Shown here one piece after another: positions 55,741-63,675 of a DNA stretch of 64,000 nt. Location: assembly GCA_035373905.1 (NCBI GenBank), contig DAOSOK010000030.1, positions 1 through 64,000 on the forward strand, written 5' to 3'. Both the position numbers and the translations under genes were made by a program. Within the stretch, counting starts at the first letter, position 1. Each line of letters begins with the position of its first letter. The notes below the pieces were generated by a model. That model worked only from the letters and a program-made list of their open reading frames with translations. It was not told the DNA's origin and ran no database searches. The DNA is from Candidatus Ozemobacteraceae bacterium (GTDB lineage: Bacteria; Muiribacteriota; Ozemobacteria; Ozemobacterales; Ozemobacteraceae).

Positions 55741-57339
55741 ATGAGACACACGACACGCCTTTCGAGACTGCTGGCGATCGCCTGCGTCGTCGGAACGACC
55801 GCCTGGAGCCCTGCCCCCGCGGGCGCCCAGACGACGTCGCCGTTCGGCGGCGAGCGGGTCACGATCTCCGTGACCGACACCGCTTCCGGCGCCGCAACGA
55901 CCATCACCTCGGACGCGCAGGATGATCTGCTGACGGCGGAGGAACGCGAACTGATGGCGCTCAAACTCCTGCCGCACTATTATCCCTCCCTGAAGCAGGC
56001 GATGCAGAAACCCCTCGGAAGCCTCGATCGGGCGAAGGCCCGCGCCAGGTCGCTATATCGGTACCCGAACGCCGTCTATTCGCCGAACTTCGGCGACCCC
56101 GTCCGCATGCTGGAATGGGCCAGACGCTACCGGAACGACGCCGCGATGGTGAAGTTCTCCGGCACGGCGCAGCGGGGCGACATCATTCTGAGCGGCCACA
56201 AGACCGTCGAGGGCCAGAAGAACGACCCGATCGCGATCCTCACCGGCGGCAGGTATCACCACGCCATCGTCGTCATCGACGGGCCGCCGTGCGTCTTCAT
56301 CGAGGCGGTCGGCGCCACCGGCTCGAAAACCGACCCGACGAACAATCGCGTCCGCATCTCGAGCTGGCACGAGCAGCTCGCGGCCTGGGCCGGCATGCGC
56401 CTGGAGCGGCCCACCGCAGGGCTGCCGGCGGCCGAGGCGAAGAAGAATATCGACGGGGCCGTCAACTACCTGATCGCCCAGCTCGGCAAGCCGTACGACT
56501 ACGGCTTCACCAACAACGACACGAACCGCGCCTTCTACTGCAGCGAGCTCGCCTGGAAGTGCTACGCCGTGGGCGCCGGCATGACCAGCTACAAGCCCGC
56601 CAAATCCTCGGGCCGCGACCGCATGATCGTCGCCCTGAACGCCGTCGTCGACGGCCTTCAGCCGAAAGACCGCGTCACGATCGCCAACCGGGTCGTCGCG
56701 TTCGCGAACGAGTTCACCTCCCAGAAGCCGCCCGACCTGCGCAAGCTCAACGACTTCATCGTCGACGAGCTGACGCCCGCCTGCAAGACCCTGTCGGACG
56801 CCTATCCGACGCCCGAAGCCCGGGAAAAGCTCCGCACCGTTCTCGAGAAAGTCCGCACGAACGACGCGTTCCCGAAGTTTCTGAAGGCCCGCGCCGAATT
56901 CGAGGCGGCGAAACAGGCCGGAACGTTCGATACCGGCTGGGGCATCGGCGCCGCCCGCAAACTGGCGGCGGAAGCGAAGATCGGCGCATCCATCGTGTCG
57001 GACGTCAATTCCCTGATCAAACAGAGCGGCGCCGGCTACGCGAAACTCGCGCAACTCGTCGGCGCGGTGTTCGCCCCGATGTACAAATATATGGGCACCT
57101 ATGCCGACTTTCTGACGGGCATGGACGAGGCCGGCAAGGTGAACATCCCCGACGGCGCGAAGACGGTCCTCTCGATGACAGAATGGCTCGCCGAGAAGCG
57201 CGAATCGGTGAAACAATGGCCGATCGGCTCGAGCCTCGCCAACCTTCTCCCCGGCAATGGCGACGGCAAGGTGCAGGAGAGCTTCACCAGCCCGACGGAC
57301 CTCGCCGGAACCTCGGCCTTTCACGTCGAGTATCCCTGA
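55741..57339 (+). CDS. Exported permuted papain-like (YiiX/NlpC-P60 type) hydrolase
   Basis: 532 residues. A signal peptide (LAIACVVGTTAWSPAPAGA) precedes RGDIILSG (about 142), GRYHHAIVVIDG (His173-His174), FIEAVG and, 90 residues later, RAFYCSELAWKCY with Cys267. The order His-then-Cys marks the circularly permuted papain fold of the YiiX/YaeF group. The C-terminal 240 residues are helical and unrecognised. Substrate could be a peptidoglycan peptide or lipid-linked amide. It is divergent from slyD, and its stop faces the next gene across a hairpin. Confidence 0.8.
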   Translation: MRHTTRLSRLLAIACVVGTTAWSPAPAGAQTTSPFGGERVTISVTDTASGAATTITSDAQDDLLTAEERELMALKLLPHYYPSLKQAMQKPLGSLDRAKARARSLYRYPNAVYSPNFGDPVRMLEWARRYRNDAAMVKFSGTAQRGDIILSGHKTVEGQKNDPIAILTGGRYHHAIVVIDGPPCVFIEAVGATGSKTDPTNNRVRISSWHEQLAAWAGMRLERPTAGLPAAEAKKNIDGAVNYLIAQLGKPYDYGFTNNDTNRAFYCSELAWKCYAVGAGMTSYKPAKSSGRDRMIVALNAVVDGLQPKDRVTIANRVVAFANEFTSQKPPDLRKLNDFIVDELTPACKTLSDAYPTPEAREKLRTVLEKVRTNDAFPKFLKARAEFEAAKQAGTFDTGWGIGAARKLAAEAKIGASIVSDVNSLIKQSGAGYAKLAQLVGAVFAPMYKYMGTYADFLTGMDEAGKVNIPDGAKTVLSMTEWLAEKRESVKQWPIGSSLANLLPGNGDGKVQESFTSPTDLAGTSAFHVEYP

Positions 57340-57357
57340 TCCGCGTCATCACCGGCA

Positions 57358-57393
57358 AGGCGCCCGAGCCGCACGATCGCGGTCCGGGCGCCT
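57358..57393. terminator. GC-rich hairpin between convergent genes
   Basis: AGGCGCCCGaGCCGC pairs with GCGGtCCGGGCGCCT around a short loop. It lies in the 68-bp gap between two convergent genes (stops at 57339 and 57408). No T-run is present on either side, so it may act as a weak bidirectional terminator or mRNA 3'-end stabiliser. Confidence 0.5.
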
Positions 57394-57407
57394 CGCTGTA
57401 CCGCGTC

Positions 57408-58094
57408 TCACTTGCCGCCGTGCGGTTTATCCGAAAGGCCCAGCGCCGAGCGGCAGTCCTCACAAAACAGATGTGATGATATATACTTTTGTATTTCCCT
57501 GACTCGTTCCGGGTCCGGGCCGTCCGTCCATTTGCCGGGACCGGCGTCGAAGGATGTGATCGGGTGGCGCAGGAACAGCAGACGGAGGCGGTCTTCCTCC
57601 TCGGGGCTGGAGACGGTCCAGCGGAAGGCCTTGCCGCACTCGCCGCACTCGGTCGTCATCTCGATACCGGGCGTCCGGCCCTTGCCGCACGTCGAGCACA
57701 GGGGTGAGGCGTCATACGTGATCCTGACGGGGAGCTCCGAAAGCGACCGTTCCAGATAGGGAAGCCCCTGGACGATCTGCCCGACGCCGGCCCAGGGATG
57801 TTCGGTCGCGGCGCCGCAGATGTTGCAGGTATAGGAAACCGACTCGGGCGGCCGGGCAATCTTGTAGCACATCGCGCTGTGAAACTCGACCTTCTCGGGC
57901 TCGCGCCGCAAGGCGCGAAGCGACTCGATCAGGGCTTTCCGCTTTTCCGGGTCGGCCTTCCAGGCCGGCGCTCCGCCCGCATCCGGTTTCGCCTCCGATG
58001 ACTCGCCGGGCGGAAGGGCTCCCTCCTGCGCCTGCCCTCCGGCAGGCAGCATCCCCATCAGCATGGCAGCCACCAGTCGCCTGATACGTTTCAT
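57408..58094 (-). CDS. Exported multi-CxxC protein, paralogue 1
   Basis: 228 residues from ATG 58094 with GGAGG upstream. A signal peptide (LVAAMLMGMLPAGGQAQ) is followed by KALIESLRALRREPEKV, FHSAMCYKIARPPESVSYTCNICG (key CNIC), CSTCGKG, CGECGK and a last CEDC in LFCEDCRSALGL. Four CxxC pairs could bind two zinc ions or two cofactors. The protein at 61573-62238 has the same layout and about half its residues. Both point away from the large protein encoded between them. Family and role unknown. Confidence 0.75.
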   Translation of the reverse strand: MKRIRRLVAAMLMGMLPAGGQAQEGALPPGESSEAKPDAGGAPAWKADPEKRKALIESLRALRREPEKVEFHSAMCYKIARPPESVSYTCNICGAATEHPWAGVGQIVQGLPYLERSLSELPVRITYDASPLCSTCGKGRTPGIEMTTECGECGKAFRWTVSSPEEEDRLRLLFLRHPITSFDAGPGKWTDGPDPERVREIQKYISSHLFCEDCRSALGLSDKPHGGK

Positions 58095-58138
58095 GATCCC
58101 CCTCCTCCACGTCCTTTCCCCCAGCATACCACGAGCCG

Positions 58139-58254
58139 AGCTAATCCGCAGATGACGCTGATGAGGCTGATTTCGCAGATGAAACTCTGTCTGCCCTTCG
58201 TCTGCGGACACACTCCTGAAAACCTCGTTTCTATTCAACGGAGCATCTCTGTGG
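58139..58254. repeat. Dispersed CGCAGATG-type repeat, copy B
   Basis: AATCCGCAGATGACGCTGAT at 58143, TTTCGCAGATGAA, CTGAAAACCTCGTT and TTCAACGGAGCAT, in the order seen in copies A and C, with an extra 30 bases (CTGTCTGCCCTTCGTCTGCG) in the middle. It fills the gap between two divergent genes, so it lies where both promoters should be. Confidence 0.7.
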
Positions 58255-58348
58255 TGAAGCGGTTTTGCATGTGAAGCCGACCCTGCTAGAATGGAAGGCG
58301 GGAAAAGGGGTTCTGATCCGCAGGTGAACATCGAGAGGAGACACCACG

Positions 58349-61300
58349 ATGGCAATCATACGCATCCTGGCTCTGGCCGGAATCCTGGCTTTTTGGGCGG
58401 CCGCCCCGGCGGCGGCATGGGAGGCGGCATTCTACAAAGAGGGTGCGAACGGCTGGTTCCGGCTGACCGTGCCGCCGGACGAACTTGCGGACTGCTCGGC
58501 CGCCGACGTAGTGCCCGAGCCCGTCGACCGCGCGCTGTTCCAGGTGACGACCGGAAGTTCGCGCCAGGGCTTGCGCTCTTCCCGTGCCCAGAACGCCGCA
58601 TGCCGGCAGAACATGCGGGTCCTGCTGAGCGCTTCCGAGATGTACGAGATGGACCACGACAAGCCGTTCACCGGCCCCGACCAGGAATATCTTGACATAT
58701 TATATAAAGAAAATTACATTTCCTCCCGTATCACGGGGCCTTCCGGACGGTGCCGGTACCGGTTCGTCAAAGACTCCGGCGGCTCGAAGACGGTCCGGTG
58801 CGAGGCCCACGGCCCCATCGAGCCCGACGTCAACGATCTCGAACGTCTCCGTCAAGCCGACGAGGAAAGCCTGCGGGAAAAGCCCGCGCTGCTCGTGTTT
58901 GGCCGGTGCCGCGCCGCCGGCCCCGCCGGGCTTCGCCTGCACGACCGCCGCGACGGCCGCCTGCTTCGTGAGGTCACCCTCGAGGTTCCCGCAAGCGACG
59001 TCACCGACGACCCGCGCGTGCGGGACGACTGGTTCGACACCTGGAAGCGCCACATGATTGTCCTGGGCCGGCAGACGCCCGCCGACAGCCTGTTTTCCTA
59101 CCTGGCGAGGCAGGTTCCCATCCGGCTCGGCCTGACCCGCGACGATCCGGACAACAGCCGCTCGCCGTTCTTCCGCCGACGCGACACCCCGGACGCCGAT
59201 CTGTATTCCCTCACCACAGGCGCCCTCGCCATCCAGGAGGCGCTCCAGCTCGACCGCATGAACAGGCCGCCCGCCTCGGCCACCGCCGCCGACCAGACCG
59301 AGCCCATCACGGTGCTGTCGGGCCCCGACATCAAGTCGCACCCCTACGAGACGATGATCGCCGGCCGCAAGCCCACCGTCCTGCCGCTCGACCGGCTCGT
59401 TCCGGCCGAGTTCTATAGCTGTCACTTTTCAGACATCAACCGCCAGATCGCGTTCGGCGACCTGCTCGACCAGTGGGGGACCAGCCTGCTGCACACCCTT
59501 CAGGCCGCGGCCCACGACGCCCGCGTGAAGGAGAAGCTGCTCGACCAGCTGTGCCTCGAAACATCCGAGCTGACGCGGCTGTTCGGCGACCAGGTGATCG
59601 CCGACCTCACCCTCTGCGGCGCCGACCCGTTCCTGCACGAGGGGACCGACCTCTCGGTGCTGTTCACCGTGAAAAACCGGGCCCTCTTCGACATGATGGC
59701 GCAGAAGCGCTTCGCCGCGGCCCGCGAGCGGTTCCCGCAAGCCCGCGAGGAACGCCTCGATATCGACGGGGTCCCGGTATTCGCGCTCACGACCCCCGAC
59801 CGGCATCTCCACTCGTTCTCCTGCGAGCTTGACGGGGTCTCGGTCTACTCCAACAGCGCCGCTGCGATCGGGCGCATCATCGCCGTGTGGCGCGGCCGCC
59901 GCCCCTCGCTGGCCCAGTCAGCCGATTACCGCTACATGCGCACGGTGTTTCCGCACGACCCGGCGCGGGAAGACGTGTTCCTCTACCTGTCCGACGCGCA
60001 CATCCGCCAGCTGGTCGACCCCGTCTGGAAGATCGCCCGCCGCCGCCAGCTGCACTGCATCGGCAGCCTGCGTCTTCTCCAGAATGCGATCACCCTCTAC
60101 GCTGACGAGCATCCCGGAAAGACCCCGACCCTGGACGATCTCGTCGCCGACAACAGCCTGAAGCCGTCGTATCTCTCCTGCCCCGAAGGCGGCGCCTTCA
60201 CGCTCGCCTCCGGCACCGCCGAGCCGGTCTGCAGCTTCCACGGCCGCCTGCGCTACCTGCGGCCGATCATCGAACGGCCGCCGAGCCGTGTCACCGCGGA
60301 AGAGGTCACGGAATACAAAGCCTTCGCCGATTCCTACAAGCGGTACTGGCGGAGGTTCTTCGACCCGGTGGGAATCCGCGGCCGGCTCGCGACCGACGGC
60401 GTCTCGCTCGAGACCTGCATCCTGCCGCTCGTCGAAAACTCGCTCTACGACGGGTTCAAGACGATGTGCGGCGGCGACCCGGCATCGCTCGACCTGCCCA
60501 TCCATCCGAAGACGATCGGCCTCCTGGCCGGCAAACTCAACGGCGAGGGCGTCGGCGAGCTCACCTCCGGCTGGGACGAAACGATCAGCCGCCTGGTCGC
60601 CGGCTCGACCCTGACGAAGGCCGAGTTCCTGCGCGCGATCGGCCCCGGCTTCGTTCTTGGGCTGGTCGACGGCGATCTCCGGTTCGAGTTCATGCAGGAC
60701 ACCTCGGGCTTCCTGATGATCGACATGGCCCGCGATCCCAGTCGGGCCGCCCTGGCGGGCGTTCTGCTGTATTCCCTGAACCTGCCGGTGTTCGGCGTGG
60801 TCCAGGTGCGCGACGAAACGCTCGCGGCCCGCTTCCTGCGAGAGTTTCTCGACCAGCTGGTGCGCCACTCGATGGGCGACGAGTCCCGTTTCTCCGACGG
60901 CCTCCGCCTGCGCACCTACGAAACATCGCTCGGAACGGGCAAACCGGGTTTTCACACGCTCGAACTCGGCCTCTTCGTCGTCCGCTTCCGGTTCTTCTTC
61001 GCGGTCCACGACGGCGCCCTGCTGGTTTCGACCCAGCGCGGCGTGATCGAACGGCTGCTGAACGGTCCCACCGACCGCCTCAAAACCACCGCCAGCCTCG
61101 AATTCCGACTGCGGTACACGGCGTTCGACCGCATCTCCGAAGCGACCCGCCTCGGCTGGCAGGAACAGGTGCGCGAAGCCTGCCTCAACAACCTCGGCTC
61201 GCTCCACGCCCTGTCGCGCCTGCGCGGCATCCCGGCCGCGCGCTGGAACGACGAGTCCCTGCGGATCAACGGCTACGTGCCCTTCTGCCCCGAGGGCGGC

Positions 61301-61498
61301 GCCTACCGCGACGAGCCCGGCCGCGGCGGCATCGCCTGCTCCATCCACGGCACCCCGGAACAATCCCGCCAGCCCGGGACAGCCGATGCGACGCAGCCCC
61401 TGAACCGCTTCGTCGACAGCCTCGAGGAACTGACCGCCTCGCTCGAGTTCACCCCCGAAGGCCTCTTCACCCGCACCACCATCCGCCGGAAACAATAA
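58349..61498 (+). CDS. Large exported protein with three pseudopilin-like modules and DUF3352-like regions
   Basis: 1049 residues with a Sec signal peptide (LALAGILAFWAAAPAAA) and GAGAGGAG before the ATG. Three modules resemble the C-terminal part of ComGC/GspG-type pilins: residues about 84-155 (CRQNMRVLLSASEMY ... RCEAHG), about 569-633 (LHCIGSLRLLQNAITLY ... CPEGGAF ... CSFHG) and about 941-1001 (ACLNNLGSLHALS ... CPEGGAY ... CSIHG). No prepilin leader is present, so it is not itself a pilin. The linking regions (FVLGLVDGDLRFEFMQDT; FFFAVHDGALLVSTQRGVIERLL) look like DUF3352. Likely periplasmic; function unknown. The two flanking genes are paralogous CxxC proteins. Confidence 0.75.
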   Translation: MAIIRILALAGILAFWAAAPAAAWEAAFYKEGANGWFRLTVPPDELADCSAADVVPEPVDRALFQVTTGSSRQGLRSSRAQNAACRQNMRVLLSASEMYEMDHDKPFTGPDQEYLDILYKENYISSRITGPSGRCRYRFVKDSGGSKTVRCEAHGPIEPDVNDLERLRQADEESLREKPALLVFGRCRAAGPAGLRLHDRRDGRLLREVTLEVPASDVTDDPRVRDDWFDTWKRHMIVLGRQTPADSLFSYLARQVPIRLGLTRDDPDNSRSPFFRRRDTPDADLYSLTTGALAIQEALQLDRMNRPPASATAADQTEPITVLSGPDIKSHPYETMIAGRKPTVLPLDRLVPAEFYSCHFSDINRQIAFGDLLDQWGTSLLHTLQAAAHDARVKEKLLDQLCLETSELTRLFGDQVIADLTLCGADPFLHEGTDLSVLFTVKNRALFDMMAQKRFAAARERFPQAREERLDIDGVPVFALTTPDRHLHSFSCELDGVSVYSNSAAAIGRIIAVWRGRRPSLAQSADYRYMRTVFPHDPAREDVFLYLSDAHIRQLVDPVWKIARRRQLHCIGSLRLLQNAITLYADEHPGKTPTLDDLVADNSLKPSYLSCPEGGAFTLASGTAEPVCSFHGRLRYLRPIIERPPSRVTAEEVTEYKAFADSYKRYWRRFFDPVGIRGRLATDGVSLETCILPLVENSLYDGFKTMCGGDPASLDLPIHPKTIGLLAGKLNGEGVGELTSGWDETISRLVAGSTLTKAEFLRAIGPGFVLGLVDGDLRFEFMQDTSGFLMIDMARDPSRAALAGVLLYSLNLPVFGVVQVRDETLAARFLREFLDQLVRHSMGDESRFSDGLRLRTYETSLGTGKPGFHTLELGLFVVRFRFFFAVHDGALLVSTQRGVIERLLNGPTDRLKTTASLEFRLRYTAFDRISEATRLGWQEQVREACLNNLGSLHALSRLRGIPAARWNDESLRINGYVPFCPEGGAYRDEPGRGGIACSIHGTPEQSRQPGTADATQPLNRFVDSLEELTASLEFTPEGLFTRTTIRRKQ

Positions 61499-61529
61499 TG
61501 CGTTATCGGGTGCATCTCACCCATCGACC

Positions 61530-61558
61530 GCAGGGGCGGGTCTGAAACCCGCCCCTGC
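61530..61558. repeat. Palindromic GGGGCGGGT repeat
   Basis: GCAGGGGCGGGT and ACCCGCCCCTGC are 12-bp arms around CTGAA. It lies between convergent genes (stops 61498 and 61573) and may stop transcription. The half-site GCAGGGGCGG recurs near 51330, and a related CGGTTCGCGAACCGCCCCTAC form occurs at 27619 and 62407. Confidence 0.6.
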
Positions 61559-61572
61559 AACCTCGAAGGGAG

Positions 61573-62238
61573 TTATTTTCCGGTCAGGCCGAGTTTTTTG
61601 CGACAGTCTTCGCAGAAGAGGCGGGAGGCGATGTAGTCGGCGTTCTCGATCACCCGCTTCGCGTCGGGGCCGCTCCTTCCCATGCCCTTGGGGCCGGCAT
61701 CGAACGAGTCGACGGGGTGGGCGATGAACAGCAGTTTGAGCCGGTCCTTCTCGTCGCTGGTCGAGACGTTCCAGGAAAACGCCTTTCCGCATTCGCCGCA
61801 ATCTGTATTCATCACTATACAATGCGGCTTCCCGCCGCCGCACTTCGAGCAAAGGGGCGAGGGGTCGATCGTCACCTTCACGGGCAGGTCCCGGAGCGAT
61901 CGCCTCAGGTAGGGAAGCTCCTCGGAAAGCTCGCCGGGGCCCTCGTAGGGCAGGTCGGTGACGGTGCCGCAGGTTTCGCAGGTGTACTGAACCGACGCGG
62001 GCGGCATAGACATGTCGTAGCACATCGCGCTGTGGAAGGGAACCTTGTCGGGCTCGCGTTGAAGCGCCCGGAGCGACTCGACCAGGGCCTGCCGCTTCCC
62101 CTCGTCGGGCTTCCAGGTTCCCGCCTCACCCGCGGCGGCCCCGCCGTTCGGAGCCGGGGCCAGCGGCTCCTGCGCGGCACCACTCACCGGAAGCGCCCCC
62201 ATCAGCATCGCCGCCAGCATCCGTTTCAGCCTCTCCAT
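61573..62238 (-). CDS. Exported multi-CxxC protein, paralogue 2
   Basis: 221 residues from ATG 62238 with AAGGAGG upstream. The signal peptide (MLAAMLMGALPVSGAAQ) is nearly the same as in paralogue 1, and all motifs recur: QALVESLRALQREPDKV, FHSAMCYDMSMPPASVQYTC, CETCG, CSKCGGG, CGECGKAFSWNVS, LLFIAHPVDSFDAGP and LFCEDCRKKLGL. The four CxxC pairs are conserved while the linker is not. The gene pair brackets the 1049-residue protein and probably arose by duplication. Role unknown. Confidence 0.75.
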   Translation of the reverse strand: MERLKRMLAAMLMGALPVSGAAQEPLAPAPNGGAAAGEAGTWKPDEGKRQALVESLRALQREPDKVPFHSAMCYDMSMPPASVQYTCETCGTVTDLPYEGPGELSEELPYLRRSLRDLPVKVTIDPSPLCSKCGGGKPHCIVMNTDCGECGKAFSWNVSTSDEKDRLKLLFIAHPVDSFDAGPKGMGRSGPDAKRVIENADYIASRLFCEDCRKKLGLTGK

Positions 62239-62291
62239 CCTCGCGCCCTCCTTCGTCCGAACTCTCTCGAGCATTGTACATCAGAATCTGG

Positions 62292-62365
62292 TGAGAACCA
62301 ATCTGCAGATGGCGCTGGAGGCGCAGATGAAATCCTGAAGCTTGAATGCGTTTCAACGGCGCATC
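62292..62365. repeat. Dispersed CGCAGATG-type repeat, copy C (shortened)
   Basis: GAGAACCAATCTGCAGATGG is shared with copy A at 51392, then GCGCAGATGAAA and TTTCAACGGCGCATC. The middle CTGAAAACCTCGTT block is missing. It lies upstream of the paralogue 2 gene. A palindrome GCGGTTCGCGAACCGC follows at 62408-62423. Confidence 0.6.
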
Positions 62366-62457
62366 GTCCCGGCATGTTCAGGCAGTCACTCGCCGGTGCT
62401 GTGTAGAGCGGTTCGCGAACCGCCCCTACGGTTAGGGCAGCGGTTATGCCCCTGTTG

Positions 62458-62489
62458 AAAAAGGCCACCCCCGGGAGAGGGCGGCCTTT
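62458..62489 (-). terminator. Rho-independent terminator of the Gln/Gly-rich gene
   Basis: AAAGGCCGCCC and GGGTGGCCTTT form a strong hairpin on the minus strand and are followed by TTTC after an A/T-matched stem end (total TTTTT). It lies 16 bases past the stop at 62505. Confidence 0.75.
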
Positions 62490-62504
62490 GTCATGATTCG
62501 ATGA

Positions 62505-63515
62505 TCAGAAGCGAGGTGGCTCGTTCGTCGGCGGAAGCGCGGGATACTCCGGGCCGGCCGGCCGCATGGTGCCGCCGGGAAGCTGGGTGCCGTTGCCGTT
62601 GCCCCAGCTCCAGCCACTGCCCCAGGCGGAGCCCCAGCCGGAGCCCTGGTTGTTGCCGTAGTTCGAGCCGTAGCCGCCGGTCGGAATCTGCGGCATCACG
62701 ACGACGCGGGGCCGCTGGGCGGTTATCTGGCCGGGGACGCGGACGCCGGCGTTGATCAAAAGCGATTCCTTCGTCGAGCGGACGATCGCCTGGACTTCGC
62801 CCATCATCATGCGGGCGGTGGCATCGTCGTTCATCAGCAGGTGGAACCGGATCCGGCCGAGCCGGTCGTGAATCTCGGCCAGCAGGGGCCGCCAGGCCGG
62901 GTGCATGGGGGCGCGCTCGAGGGCCGAGCGGGCGTTGTTGATATGGCCGATCGCCATGACGTCGCGGCCCCAGTGGCCGGTGCTGCCGGCGCACATCGCG
63001 AGATCGCTCTCGATCATGCTCAGCAGGCTGATGACCGTCTGGAGCTTGGCCGGATCGTAATCGGGACGTCCGTAGCAGCCGCCGTTCGACTGACCAGGGT
63101 GGCCATGATGACCGGACTGGCCATACTGGCCGGCCTGGTTCGACTGGCCCGACTGACCGGGATATCCATACGAATCCGTCTGGCCGCACTGGCCCGCTTG
63201 GTCAGACTGTCCGGCTTTGTCTGACTGGCCGGCCTGACCACACTGACCGGACTGGTTCCAGGAATCTTCCTTCCCGGCCTGGTCGACCTGGCCGGACTGC
63301 TCGACGGGGGCCTGCTGTCCCTGGTTCTGCTGGCCGACTTCGACGGGAACGCGGGGTTCCGGGGGGCGACCGTAGCCGCCCTGGCCGAACGGGTCCTGAA
63401 AACTCACCGGCGTCGCCTGGTCGCTCTGGTCGGCCTGTCCCACGACGATTTCCTGGGCCCAGCACGGAACGGAGATCGCGATCGCCATCAACCCGGTCAG
63501 AATCCTGCGTTTCAT
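62505..63515 (-). CDS. Exported Gln/Gly/Ser-rich repeat protein
   Basis: 336 residues from ATG 63515, seven bases after AGGAGG; the adjoining ATG at 63518 is too close. A signal peptide (ILTGLMAIAISVPCWAQE) precedes about 110 residues of low complexity built from a degenerate xQxGQ/xDQAGQ unit (SGQCGQAGQSDKAGQSDQAG) with a few Cys. A helical segment (about 150-250: KLQTVISLLSMIESDLAMC; ARMMMGEVQAIV) is followed by a Gly/Ser/Trp/Asn-rich tail (SGWGSAWGSGWSWG). No family recognised. The layout suggests a surface or matrix protein. Confidence 0.7.
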   Translation of the reverse strand: MKRRILTGLMAIAISVPCWAQEIVVGQADQSDQATPVSFQDPFGQGGYGRPPEPRVPVEVGQQNQGQQAPVEQSGQVDQAGKEDSWNQSGQCGQAGQSDKAGQSDQAGQCGQTDSYGYPGQSGQSNQAGQYGQSGHHGHPGQSNGGCYGRPDYDPAKLQTVISLLSMIESDLAMCAGSTGHWGRDVMAIGHINNARSALERAPMHPAWRPLLAEIHDRLGRIRFHLLMNDDATARMMMGEVQAIVRSTKESLLINAGVRVPGQITAQRPRVVVMPQIPTGGYGSNYGNNQGSGWGSAWGSGWSWGNGNGTQLPGGTMRPAGPEYPALPPTNEPPRF

Positions 63516-63675
63516 CATCTTCCTCCTGTCGATAAACCAGCCTCTTGTTGTGACAGCTAAAGGAAGCAACAATTGTACCAAACCAGGAATCCGCTCCCAG
63601 CGCAGAATTCGCCGCGCCGACGCCCCGCACCTGCCGGAAACATGGCACCAACCCTGCCGAAAGAACGACGCCGGG

